From JBBQER01 sp052148155 (GTDB lineage: Bacteria > Actinomycetota > Acidimicrobiia > IMCC26256 > PALSA-610), in assembly GCA_052148155.1 (NCBI GenBank), contig JBKQIY010000153.1:1-64000 (forward strand): a DNA stretch of 64,000 bases, given 5' to 3'. Shown here in pieces: positions 46,954-55,284 of the stretch (the stretch's first letter is position 1; every line of letters starts with the position of its first letter). The translations under genes and the position numbers were made by a program. The notes beneath the pieces were generated by a model. It was not told the origin of the DNA. It saw nothing but the letters and a program-made list of their open reading frames with translations, and ran no database searches.

Positions 46954-48435
46954 GTGCGGAAGTGGTCGGTGATGCTGTTCCTCGTGGCGGTGTCGGTGGC
47001 GGTGGCGGTCGGCGCGTTGGTCGATGCGCCGTCTCAGCCGGTGCGGGTGTTGCGATCGTTCGCGGACGTGGCGTCGGGGACCACAGCTCGGGCCGCGGTG
47101 ACACCGATACAGCATGTCGTGATCCTCTTCCAAGAGAACCACACGTTCGACAATCTTTTGGGTGGTGTGTGTCTCCAAGACCATCTGGCGTGTGACACGA
47201 CCAGCACCGGCGTGCTCGATGACGGCACCCGGATCCCGCTGTCGGTCCAACCCGACATCGTCCCCCAAGTCGACCATTCGGTCCCCGCCCAAAAAGCTGC
47301 GATCAACGGCGGAGCGATGAATGGCTTCAATCAGCTCGCAGGGTGTGGTCCCCCACAGTTCGCCTGCTACACCCAAGTCCCACCGACCGAGATCCCGAAC
47401 CTGGCGAAACTCGCGAAACGGTATGTGATCTCCGATCACATGTTCAGCAACAATCCTGCCCCGTCGTTCGGCGCCCATCTGTCGTTGGTCGCCGGCCAAC
47501 AAGACGGCTTCCGCGGCGACAACCCCTACGCCGACACCAACGTCAAACCGCTCCAAGGCTGGGGTTGCGACAGCCGCACCGACGAACCGTGGCGCGACCC
47601 CACCGACCCGGTCGTGCCGTACATCATGGTCCCGTCATGTGTGCCCCGCCCCGACGGCTACGGCCCCTACCGGCCGTCGCCGGTCACGTCGGTCCCCACC
47701 ATCATGGACCGGCTCACGAGCGCCGGCCTGACCTGGAAGCTCTACACCGACACCCACATCTCCGACACCGGGTACATCTGGTCGATCTGCCCGTACTTCG
47801 CGGAATGTCTCTACGACCCCAACAACCACAACCACCCGGACCCGAACTGGGTCCAACGATTCGCGTTCGCGAACGACGCCGCCGCCGGCAAACTCCCCGC
47901 GTTCTCCGTCGTCGTCCCCAACTACGCCCTCAGCCAACACAACGGCGTCTCGATGATCCAAGGCGACAACTACCTCGCAAGCCTCGTCAACGATGTCATG
48001 AACGGACCGCCAGCCCAATGGCAATCGACCGTCATCTTCATCACCTACGACGACTGCGGCTGCTTCTACGACCATGTCGCCCCACCGCCCGGATCCGGCC
48101 TTGGGATCCGACTCCCCATGGTCATCGTCAGCCCCCAAGCCAGAACATCGTTCGTCGACCACACCGAAGCTTCCTTCGACTCGATGCTCGCCTTCGTCGA
48201 ACACAACTGGGAACTCGCCCCCCTCAACCACACCGACGCCACCGCCTACGACTTCTGCCATAGCTTCACGTTCGCGATGCCCGGATGCACCAGCACCACG
48301 CTCACCGACACCACCGCCAGCCGAGCCGCCGCACCCACCCACCTGGACCTCCAACCAACACCGATCCCGTGGGCGTCGATGCAGTACGTCACCAGTCACC
48401 CACCGAACCCCCACAACGCCGAAGACAACACCTGA
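46954..48435 (+). CDS. Exported phosphoesterase (phospholipase C / acid phosphatase family)
   Basis: A 493-residue secreted or membrane-anchored enzyme. A signal or anchor (SVMLFLVAVSVAVAVGALV) precedes the family N-terminus IQHVVILFQENHTFDNLLGGV with the metal-binding residues. The body includes RYVISDHMFSNNPAPSFGAHLSLVAG, GLTWKLYTDTHISDTGYIW, NNHNHPDPNW, VIFITYDDCGCFYDHVAPPPGSGLGIRLPMVIVSPQA and VEHNWELAPLN. Ten or so cysteines suggest disulfides outside the cell. GTG 46954 has GGAGG 8-10 bases upstream. It is related to, but clearly diverged from, the TAT-exported protein at 26.7 kb: here the export signal is Sec-type. Substrates could be phospholipids or phosphate esters. Confidence 0.88.
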   Translation: MRKWSVMLFLVAVSVAVAVGALVDAPSQPVRVLRSFADVASGTTARAAVTPIQHVVILFQENHTFDNLLGGVCLQDHLACDTTSTGVLDDGTRIPLSVQPDIVPQVDHSVPAQKAAINGGAMNGFNQLAGCGPPQFACYTQVPPTEIPNLAKLAKRYVISDHMFSNNPAPSFGAHLSLVAGQQDGFRGDNPYADTNVKPLQGWGCDSRTDEPWRDPTDPVVPYIMVPSCVPRPDGYGPYRPSPVTSVPTIMDRLTSAGLTWKLYTDTHISDTGYIWSICPYFAECLYDPNNHNHPDPNWVQRFAFANDAAAGKLPAFSVVVPNYALSQHNGVSMIQGDNYLASLVNDVMNGPPAQWQSTVIFITYDDCGCFYDHVAPPPGSGLGIRLPMVIVSPQARTSFVDHTEASFDSMLAFVEHNWELAPLNHTDATAYDFCHSFTFAMPGCTSTTLTDTTASRAAAPTHLDLQPTPIPWASMQYVTSHPPNPHNAEDNT

Positions 48436-48515
48436 ACTGCGTCTATCCGGACGTCACCAAACACAAACCGATGCGGCGGACGCCCATCGGCTGTTCGACC
48501 GATCGAAGAGGACCC

Positions 48516-48965
48516 ATGCGCCGATCTCATGTTCGCTACGTCGCGGTTGCGGCCATGGCAGCCGCGGCGCTCGCGGGCTGTTCCAGCAGCTCGAAGACCA
48601 GTGCGACGACGACGACGTCGGCACCTGCGGCTGCGCACGCGACGGTCGCGATTTCGACCACCACGCTCGGCAAGGTGTTGGTCAACAGCGCGGGCATGAC
48701 GTTGTACACGTACACCAAGGACAAGCCCGGCATCAGTTCTTGCACCAGCCAGTGCGCGCTGGTCTGGCCGCCGTTGAAGGTGACGGCGACACCGACCTAC
48801 GCGTCGGGTCTGAGCGCGTCGACGTTCACGACGATCACCCGCGCCGACGGGACGAAACAACTTGCCGTCAACGGCAAGCCGCTCTACCTGTTCAGTGGCG
48901 ACACCGCGCCCGGCCAGACGACCGGTCAAGGTCAGGGCGACTTCGTGGTCGCGAAGGCGACGTAG
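48516..48965 (+). CDS. Lipoprotein with secreted repeat (PF03640-type)
   Basis: A 149-residue exported lipoprotein. The signal peptide ends in the lipobox LAGC (Cys22), followed by a Ser/Thr/Ala linker. Two repeats of the secreted-repeat family follow: GMTLYTYTKDKPG...CTSQCALVWPPL and GKPLYLFSGDTAPGQTTGQGQGDFVV. The CxxxC in the first repeat is typical. Proteins of this family are exported and of unknown function, and are found near redox or membrane genes. ATG 48516 has GAGGA 4 bases upstream. It follows the phosphoesterase by 80 bases and may share its transcript. Confidence 0.88.
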   Translation: MRRSHVRYVAVAAMAAAALAGCSSSSKTSATTTTSAPAAAHATVAISTTTLGKVLVNSAGMTLYTYTKDKPGISSCTSQCALVWPPLKVTATPTYASGLSASTFTTITRADGTKQLAVNGKPLYLFSGDTAPGQTTGQGQGDFVVAKAT

Positions 48966-49319
48966 AGACAAGGTCATTGTCGGCTCGACCAGCCGGGCGC
49001 ACCGGCTCGATCGGACCGACCGGCGAGACCGGCCAGCGTGGGGGAGGTCGCGGTGTCGGACGGTCTGCGAAACTTGCGAGATTGTTCGATGGCGGTCCCG
49101 CCGGTGGCGTCGAGCGCCGAAGGTCGGGACACGGTCGCGACGACGCCGAAGCCGTCGCCGGTACGACGCTGAGAATTTCCTGCGCGCCGCAACGTGGGAT
49201 GCGTTTGGTCAAGAATCGGTCATAGGTGCCTGTGGCGCGTGCCGCGTGGACCGAAGTCGTGTGAAATGGTTTGATACCGGCAGCATGAGGCTGGTTCGGG
49301 CAATGATCGTGGGGCCGAG
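48966..49319. other. 354 bases without a convincing gene
   Basis: No frame has a credible start with coding character. It probably contains the promoter of the S53 peptidase gene and the end of the lipoprotein transcript. The repeated GACCGGCGAGACCGG near 49017-49031 is the only local pattern seen. Confidence 0.45.
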
Positions 49320-51365
49320 ATGAGACGCACGCACGCGATTGCGGGCCTTGCGCTTCTCGGGCTGTTCACGGTTCCCGTTCCCGCGTTCGCGGCCGCTGCT
49401 TCGGCCGTGACCGTCCCGACCGGCCAAGGCGCGGTCCGGCTCGCGACGCTCGCACCGCAGGTTCCTGCGGACGCGTCGCGGCTCGGGATGTTGCCGTCGA
49501 ACCAGCAGCTCACGATCACGGTCGCGTTGCGTCCCACGCACACCGATCGCCTCTCGGCGTTGCTGGCCGATCTCTACGACCCGGCGTCACCGCAGTACGA
49601 GAAGTGGCTCACACCCGGCCAGTTCAGCGCCGAGTTCGGCCCGACCCGCGCGCAGATCGACGACGTGACCGCATGGTTGCACCGCCAGGGCCTCGACGAC
49701 ACGAGCCTGCAGGGCATGGCCATCCACGCCAGCGGCGATGTCCAGAGCGTCTCCCGGGCGTTGAGCGTCTCGTTTTTCCGCTACCGGCTCGGCCATGCGG
49801 CGTCCGGCTACATCGCTTCTGCGGCGCCGTTGGTTCCTCGCGCGGTTGCCGACGACATCACCAGCATTGTCGGCTTGTCGAACACGGTACGGCTGCACAC
49901 GTCGCTCGAGACCGCGAACGGGTACAGCACCCGCGGTGAGCGCCCGACGTCAAGCGCGGTGGCGGACGCCGCGACGCCCGTGTCGACCGGTTGCGCGACA
50001 GTGCAGAACTTCGCTGGAGACAAGTTCTGGACACCGGAACAGATTGGGAGCTTCTACGGCGTCAACAACTTGTTCTCGGCCGGTTTGACCGGCAAGGGAA
50101 AAACGATCGCGTTGGTCGAGTTCGCGCCGAGCGTCGCGACCGACACCAACAGTTTCTTGTCATGTTTCGGTCTTCACAACCGGGTGTCGGTCGAGCCCAT
50201 CAACGGCGGTGCGCCCAACAACCCTGACGGCACCTTGGAAGCCGAGATCGACATACAACAAGCGGCGGCGCAGGCTCCGGGCGCGTCGATCGTGTCGTAC
50301 GAAGCGCCGAACACCGGCGTCGGCGAGTACGACGTGTACAACCGGATCGTGACCGACGACCGGGCGCAGGTGGTGTCGACAAGTTGGGGGGACTGCGAGA
50401 CAGACGTCGCATCGTCGGGCAACTTCATCGGTGCGATGCACACGGTGTTCGAACAGGCGGCCGCGCAGGGTCAGAGCGTGTTCGCAGCGTCGGGCGACTC
50501 CGGTTCGGAAGGCTGCTTCGACGGCACCACCAGCGCGACGAGCGAATCCCTCGACGTCGACCATCCCGCCGACGACCCGTTCGTGACCGGTGTCGGTGGA
50601 ACGTCGCTGGTGGCGGCCGGCGTCGAACCGGTATGGAACGACTGCGAAGGTGAGCTCGGCGTGTCCTGCGCGCAGGGCGGCGGGGGCGCAAGCGGCGGCG
50701 GCCTGTCGAAGGAGTACCGGCGTCCGAGCTGGCAGCCGGTGGCGGCGAACGCGACCTGCTCGACGTGTCGGGAGGTGCCTGACATCTCCGCGAATGCCGG
50801 CGTTTTCGAGACGTTCTTCGACTCGGGGTGGGTTGCGGTGGGCGGCACCAGCGTCGCGGCGCCGACGTTGGCCGGGATCGCCGCCGACATCGACCAAGGA
50901 TCCAAGAACGGCAGGATCGGCGACCTCGCGCCCAAGCTGGGCGCGCTTGCCGAGCTCCACGTCTACGGCAGCGCGCTCGCCGATGTGGATACCGGCATCA
51001 ACTGGAACACGTTCCGCGTCGAGAAGCCGGGCAGCAACGATCTCACCCGCACACACGGCGGGAGCTACGAAACCGCGCCGGGTTTCGACCTGGCCAGCGG
51101 CTTCGGAACACCGCTCACGTCCGGTTTGGCGTGCCCTGAGATCACCAGCATGTCGCCGAGCCACGGCAAGGCCGGCATCCGCGTCACCCTCCACGGTATC
51201 GGTCTCGAAAAAGCCACGATCGACTTCGGGTCCCGGGCTGCGACCGTCGTGTCGGCGAGCGCGAAGTCGGCGGTCGTGACCGTGCCCGTCGGATCGCGAA
51301 CCCGCAACGTCACCGGCACCGACGCGATCTGCGCGGGGAACCGTTCAGCGTCGTTCACGTACTAG
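49320..51365 (+). CDS. Secreted sedolisin (S53) serine-carboxyl peptidase
   Basis: A 681-residue exported acid-type protease. A Sec signal (HAIAGLALLGLFTVPVPAFAAAA) leads to an S53 prodomain (about residues 40-190: LYDPASPQYEKWLTPGQFSAEFGPT) and then the peptidase domain. The catalytic Glu and Asp are in GTLEAEIDIQQAAA, the oxyanion Asp region is STSWGDCE, and the serine is in GGTSVAAPTLAGIAAD. The Ca-site end is GFDLASGFGTP. A C-terminal IPT/TIG-like domain of about 75 residues (ITSMSPSHGKAGIRVTLHGIGLEKATIDFG) is attached. Family members are active at acid pH after self-cleavage of the propeptide, so it is probably a nutrient-acquiring extracellular protease. Confidence 0.93.
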   Translation: MRRTHAIAGLALLGLFTVPVPAFAAAASAVTVPTGQGAVRLATLAPQVPADASRLGMLPSNQQLTITVALRPTHTDRLSALLADLYDPASPQYEKWLTPGQFSAEFGPTRAQIDDVTAWLHRQGLDDTSLQGMAIHASGDVQSVSRALSVSFFRYRLGHAASGYIASAAPLVPRAVADDITSIVGLSNTVRLHTSLETANGYSTRGERPTSSAVADAATPVSTGCATVQNFAGDKFWTPEQIGSFYGVNNLFSAGLTGKGKTIALVEFAPSVATDTNSFLSCFGLHNRVSVEPINGGAPNNPDGTLEAEIDIQQAAAQAPGASIVSYEAPNTGVGEYDVYNRIVTDDRAQVVSTSWGDCETDVASSGNFIGAMHTVFEQAAAQGQSVFAASGDSGSEGCFDGTTSATSESLDVDHPADDPFVTGVGGTSLVAAGVEPVWNDCEGELGVSCAQGGGGASGGGLSKEYRRPSWQPVAANATCSTCREVPDISANAGVFETFFDSGWVAVGGTSVAAPTLAGIAADIDQGSKNGRIGDLAPKLGALAELHVYGSALADVDTGINWNTFRVEKPGSNDLTRTHGGSYETAPGFDLASGFGTPLTSGLACPEITSMSPSHGKAGIRVTLHGIGLEKATIDFGSRAATVVSASAKSAVVTVPVGSRTRNVTGTDAICAGNRSASFTY

Positions 51366-51372
51366 CGACGTC

Positions 51373-52416
51373 GTGCGATCACGTCTCGTCGCGGTCGCGG
51401 TCGCGGCCGTCGTGCTCGCGGCGTGTGGTGCTGGATCACCGAAGCTTGTCTCGATCGGGGCCGGACTTTCGGGACCCAAAGGTCTGCACGCCACCGTCTA
51501 CGCCGAAGGGCCGGCGAAGGTCGCGGCTTTCGCGTTCGATCCGCAGGGCCGGTTGTGGCTCGCGACTGCGGACGACACCGATACGGGAAAAGATGGCCTG
51601 TACCTCGTCGCCAAGCCGGGCGCGCGGGCTGTCGAAGTTGTCCCGAAACTGCACACGCCGCTCGGGCTCTTGTGGTACCGGAACACGCTGTATGTCGCGT
51701 CGAAGGATCGCGTCGACGCGTTCAGCGATCTGCGTGGCACCACGTTCGAGACTCGCCGCAAGATCCTGACGTTGCCCGCCAACGTCGGGGAGTCCAACAA
51801 TCTCGTGCTCGCCGCCGACGGCACCATGTTGTTGGGCATCAGCGCGCCCTGCGACCATTGCATCCCGACGTCGAAGCTGTCGGCCGCGATCGTGTCGTTC
51901 CGGCCTGACGGCAGTGACCTTCGTGTCTACGCCGGTGGGATACGCGCGCCGGTCGGGCTCGAGTACTACCCGGGCACGAACGATTTGCTGGTCACGATGA
52001 ACCAGCGCGACGACCTCGGGGCCCGCACGCCGGGCGACTGGTTGGCGCTCGTCGATGCCGGACAGGACTGGAAGTCTCCGAACTGCTACGGGCAGGGCGG
52101 TGCGTCATGCACGGGAGTACCGCAGCCGATCGCCGTGCTCGACAAGCATGGGGCCGTCGCCGGCGTGGCGATCGTCACCGGGCAGCTTGGTTCGACCGTC
52201 GGGACGAGCGCGCTCGTCGCGGAATGGGCGAAGGACACGGTGATGCGCGTGTCGCTCGACAAACACGGCACGCAGTACCGCGGCCATGTGTCGACCTTCT
52301 TGACCGGTGTACAAAACCCGGTGGCCGTGATCCTGACCCGCAGCGGCGACTTGCTTGTCGGCGACTGGGCCGACGGCACGATCTACGAGATCACTGACCC
52401 GACCAGCAGCCCATGA
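51373..52416 (+). CDS. Lipoprotein of the glucose/sorbosone dehydrogenase (PQQ beta-propeller) fold
   Basis: A 347-residue exported protein whose signal peptide ends in the lipobox LAAC (Cys18). The rest is a six-bladed beta-propeller of the sorbosone/glucose dehydrogenase type (AAFAFDPQGRLWLATAD, GLLWYRNTLYVASKDRVDAF, PVGLEYYPGTNDLLVTMNQRDDLG, GDLLVGDWADGTIYEI). True enzymes bind PQQ and oxidise sugars; conserved catalytic His is not obvious here, so a binding role is possible. The GTG at 51373 lies 7 bases after the peptidase stop, so it is co-transcribed with it. Its 3' end overlaps a convergent lipoprotein gene by 26 bases. Confidence 0.85.
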   Translation: MRSRLVAVAVAAVVLAACGAGSPKLVSIGAGLSGPKGLHATVYAEGPAKVAAFAFDPQGRLWLATADDTDTGKDGLYLVAKPGARAVEVVPKLHTPLGLLWYRNTLYVASKDRVDAFSDLRGTTFETRRKILTLPANVGESNNLVLAADGTMLLGISAPCDHCIPTSKLSAAIVSFRPDGSDLRVYAGGIRAPVGLEYYPGTNDLLVTMNQRDDLGARTPGDWLALVDAGQDWKSPNCYGQGGASCTGVPQPIAVLDKHGAVAGVAIVTGQLGSTVGTSALVAEWAKDTVMRVSLDKHGTQYRGHVSTFLTGVQNPVAVILTRSGDLLVGDWADGTIYEITDPTSSP

Positions 52417-52978
52417 TCACCGCAGCGATGTTGGTCGCGACGTCGGAGCGGCCCATGAGAGGAATGAAGTTGGCAGGAAGGTCCTGGACGTCGACGAGGA
52501 GAACTTTGTAATCCTTGCGCACGACGACATCGCTGTTCTGCAGGATCTCCGCGCCTTGGCCGAGCCCGATCAGCGGTTGGGTAGTGCCGTACTTGTGTTC
52601 GATGCTGTCGAAGTATGCGGTGGTCTCGGCCTCGTTCGACAGTTCCTTCACCGACAGGGTGATAGTCCCCGTCGGATAGACGTAGGTGCAGGAGTACAGA
52701 TGCTCGGCCACGTCCCATGTCGGTGTGGTGACACGCGTCTCGGTCACACCGAGCGAAGATGCGATTTCTTCACGTGCTTCTTTCTGGCACACCATCTGCG
52801 CCGACGTGGACGGAGTCGGTTTCGCCACCTCCCACGACGACGAAGACAGCTGATCCACACCCGTGGCCGATGTGGCCGGTGCGGTCGTCGTCGCTGCTTT
52901 CCCGCTTCCGCCGCTGCTGCACGCGCCGAGCGCGAGAACACCCGCCAGCGCGAGGGCGACGACCGTGTATCTACGCAT
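52391..52978 (-). CDS. Small lipoprotein of unknown function
   Basis: A 195-residue exported protein with signal peptide MRRYTVVALALAGVLALGAC (lipobox Cys20) and a Ser/Gly/Thr linker. The mature domain contains VCQKEAREEIASSLGVTETRV, CTYVYPTGTITLSVKELSNEAETTAYFDSI and GLGQGAEILQNSDVVVRKDYKVLLVDV. This resembles the small ligand-binding domains of actinobacterial lipoproteins of the LppA/DUF3558-like sort, though I would not name a family. Three cysteines remain in the mature part. ATG 52978 overlaps the stop of the upstream membrane-SCP2 gene by 8 bases, so the two are probably co-expressed. Confidence 0.82.
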   Translation of the reverse strand: MRRYTVVALALAGVLALGACSSGGSGKAATTTAPATSATGVDQLSSSSWEVAKPTPSTSAQMVCQKEAREEIASSLGVTETRVTTPTWDVAEHLYSCTYVYPTGTITLSVKELSNEAETTAYFDSIEHKYGTTQPLIGLGQGAEILQNSDVVVRKDYKVLLVDVQDLPANFIPLMGRSDVATNIAAVIMGCWSGQ

Positions 52979-54533
52979 CAGGTGCCACGGTACTGATCGG
53001 CTGCGCCGATCTGGCATCGGGCAACCCGCCCGGCGTCAGATGAGACTCCACTGCGGCAACGAACGTCGGGTCGCCCGAGACGTCGAGCCGTCCGGCCTCC
53101 ACGGCACTGGCGACCGTGACCGTCCCGGCCAGCACGGACACGAACGCAGGGAACGTGATGTGGAACTCGGCGCGGGCCGGCGCCGGCCTCCCCCGCTGCA
53201 CCCGCAGCCCCTCGGAGCCGATCGAAGCTGCGCTGATGCTCCACACATGCGAGCCGATTTCGTCTTCGGCGAGCACGACGAACACGAGCGCATCCGCCCC
53301 GAGGTCTCCTGCGAGCGAGACCAGACGATCGGCGAGATCCGTCAACGCGAGCGGGACCACTTCACCGGCGGCGAGACGTTCGCATTCGAGCGCGACCTGG
53401 TCGTCGTCGAGGCCGGCGACGAGGCGTTCGAGCCAACGGGGGTCGCGCTCATTTCGCGTCGGGAGGTGCGGCGTCGCGCGCCGCAACGCGATCAGCGCAC
53501 CGGCGGCGAGCCCGAGGCCGAGCCCCAAGGCGGTCGCGACCTCGGCCCGGGCCAAAAGATGCGGGCCGATCGTCGGCAGCTGCGACTTCCATAGGTATGA
53601 GAGATCGGTGATACCGCTGACGGTCGCGACCATCGCACCGACGAGCAGCATCCCGTACAGCGCCTCGATGCGGCGGCGTCGCACACCCCAGATCGTGATC
53701 CCGGCCGCGACCCACACGAAGACCGACACGAAGTTGTCGCCGAAGAACTGCACTGTCTTGGTCAGCTGCGATCCGGCGCGCGCGACCTCCGCGGTGATCG
53801 TGTGCGCCAAGTCGACGCCGACCAGCCCGACCAGCGCCGCGACGGTCAGGCGAGCGCGACGCGAGCGCGCCACGAACAAGCCTGCCAAAAACCACATGAG
53901 TACGAACGGCGCCCACGGCCAGCCGCTCGGTCCTGGAACCCAGTCCAGACGGCCCTGCACGGCGACCGTCTGGGTCTTGTAACGAAACGCGACCGTCCAC
54001 TGCGGGATGACGACATGGAACGCACCCTCGTCGTGGGCTACGTCGGCCGGTGGAGATAACCCCATCCAGTGGATGCGGTGGTCGTGCCAGATCGCGGTAT
54101 GCGACCCCGAGATCCGATGCCACAGCGGCGGAGTCGACGCGCCCGTCCCGATCGCGATCGCAGGAACCGGTGTGGTGCCCAGCCGGGTGCGATTGAGGTA
54201 CGTCGCCGGCGAACGCAGGTTCTCGTAGTAGCCGCTCGGTCCGACCCGCAGGTACGGCTCCTCGTCGTAGCCGAGGATGACGATATCGACGCCGGTCCGG
54301 TTCGTGAGCTGGAGCTTGTTGCCGAGTTCGACGACATGGACCGTGACACCCGGGATGGGCGGCGACACCGACCCGAGGACCGTCAGGTAGTTGGTGGGCC
54401 GCGGTCCGGCGGCCGTATGCGCGGACGCGGGCGCGGCCGCCAGAACGACCCCGGCGACCACGACTGCGATCAGTGCCGCGCCGCGACCGGCGGAGCCGCG
54501 TGCGGCTCGACCGACCGCTATGCGCCCGTCCAC
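52971..54533 (-). CDS. Exported membrane protein fused to an SCP2-like domain
   Basis: A 520-residue protein with an unusual layout. A signal peptide (ALIAVVVAGVVLAAAPASAH) is followed by an extracytoplasmic domain of about 165 residues (NYLTVLGSVSPPIPGVTVHVVE, LWHRISGSHTAIWHDHRIHWMG). Five hydrophobic helices run at about residues 205-350 (PWAPFVLMWFLAGLFVA, FVSVFVWVAAGITIWG). A cytoplasmic C-terminal domain of about 130 residues resembles the SCP2 sterol/lipid-carrier fold (ARAEFHITFPAFVSVLAGTVTVASAVEAGRLDVSGDPTFVAAVESHL). The combination suggests passing of a lipid at the membrane. The GTG start at 54533 is followed downstream by a lipoprotein gene overlapping its stop. Function not established. 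Confidence 0.8.
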   Translation of the reverse strand: MDGRIAVGRAARGSAGRGAALIAVVVAGVVLAAAPASAHTAAGPRPTNYLTVLGSVSPPIPGVTVHVVELGNKLQLTNRTGVDIVILGYDEEPYLRVGPSGYYENLRSPATYLNRTRLGTTPVPAIAIGTGASTPPLWHRISGSHTAIWHDHRIHWMGLSPPADVAHDEGAFHVVIPQWTVAFRYKTQTVAVQGRLDWVPGPSGWPWAPFVLMWFLAGLFVARSRRARLTVAALVGLVGVDLAHTITAEVARAGSQLTKTVQFFGDNFVSVFVWVAAGITIWGVRRRRIEALYGMLLVGAMVATVSGITDLSYLWKSQLPTIGPHLLARAEVATALGLGLGLAAGALIALRRATPHLPTRNERDPRWLERLVAGLDDDQVALECERLAAGEVVPLALTDLADRLVSLAGDLGADALVFVVLAEDEIGSHVWSISAASIGSEGLRVQRGRPAPARAEFHITFPAFVSVLAGTVTVASAVEAGRLDVSGDPTFVAAVESHLTPGGLPDARSAQPISTVAPDA

Positions 54534-54828
54534 GGGCTCACGCTAGCGGCGCGGACCCGCCGATCGGCATCCGGCCGTCGACCGGCATCCGCGCTGACCC
54601 GCGGCGGTCGGTCGTTTCGGCGGCGACCCTGCGTCGGCGTCGAAGGTGACGGTCAGGTCGACCGCGTCGACGGCCAACCCGTGCGCAAGCATGTCGGTCG
54701 TCGCGAACAGGTGCGGCCGCGCGTGCCGGACCTGCCGAACGGCGCCGTGGGGTGAGGTCCAGCCGTCGCGCTGGCACGGTCGGTCGCGACGCGTCGCCGA
54801 TGGACGGCCGACGTGGTGGACCGGGTCG
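54534..54828. other. 295-base gap without a supported gene
   Basis: Lies between two minus-strand genes. One minus-strand frame reads HLFATTDMLAHGLAVDAVDLTVTFDADAG but has no start with a ribosome site and runs on out of an overlapping frame. It should hold the promoter of the membrane-SCP2 operon. No clear -10 or palindrome was identified. Confidence 0.4.
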
Positions 54829-55236
54829 TTACGCGGAGACGTCGACGGAGGTTCCGAGCGACGAGCTCGGGTTGGTCGTCCACCACGAGGCCTCGTCGAA
54901 CGGGTTGAACGAGTAGGCCGGCGGCGTGAACACTGCGCCGGTGCTCGCCGCAGCCGACGCCGCAGTCGCCGGTGTTGCGCCCGCGAGCTGTTCGAGCATC
55001 GCCGGGTTCTTGTACAGCGCGTACGCCTGGGCGGTGGCGGCCAGACCGGACAGGTCGGGGAGGCCGGTCGACCCGCCGGTAATGGAACTGAACAGCTCCG
55101 ACTCTGAACTTGCGAGCAGGCTGGCGGCCTCCATCGCCGGCGAGGTTGGGCTCGACGTCGCCGAGGTTGGACTCGTTGACGGAACCGCCAGCAGCGATTG
55201 GAGCGACGAGCTGGTGGCAAGATTCGAGATGTCCAC
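54829..55236 (-). CDS. Ser/Ala/Thr-rich protein of unknown function, 135 aa
   Basis: A 135-residue protein beginning MDISNLATSSSLQSLLAVPS. About half the residues are Ser, Ala or Thr, with motifs such as LYKNPAMLEQLAG, TGAVFTPPAYSFNPFDEASWW and SLGTSVDVSA. There is no signal peptide or membrane helix. AAAGGGGG stands 4 bases before GTG 55236, which supports real translation. The composition recalls axial or secreted structural proteins whose ends form disordered arms, but no family could be named. It lies 48 bases downstream of asd on the same strand and may be read with lysC-asd. Confidence 0.65.
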   Translation of the reverse strand: MDISNLATSSSLQSLLAVPSTSPTSATSSPTSPAMEAASLLASSESELFSSITGGSTGLPDLSGLAATAQAYALYKNPAMLEQLAGATPATAASAAASTGAVFTPPAYSFNPFDEASWWTTNPSSSLGTSVDVSA

Positions 55237-55284
55237 TCGCCCCCTTTGATCGGTCCGCGGCCGCCGCGACTGGAGTGGCGTCGG

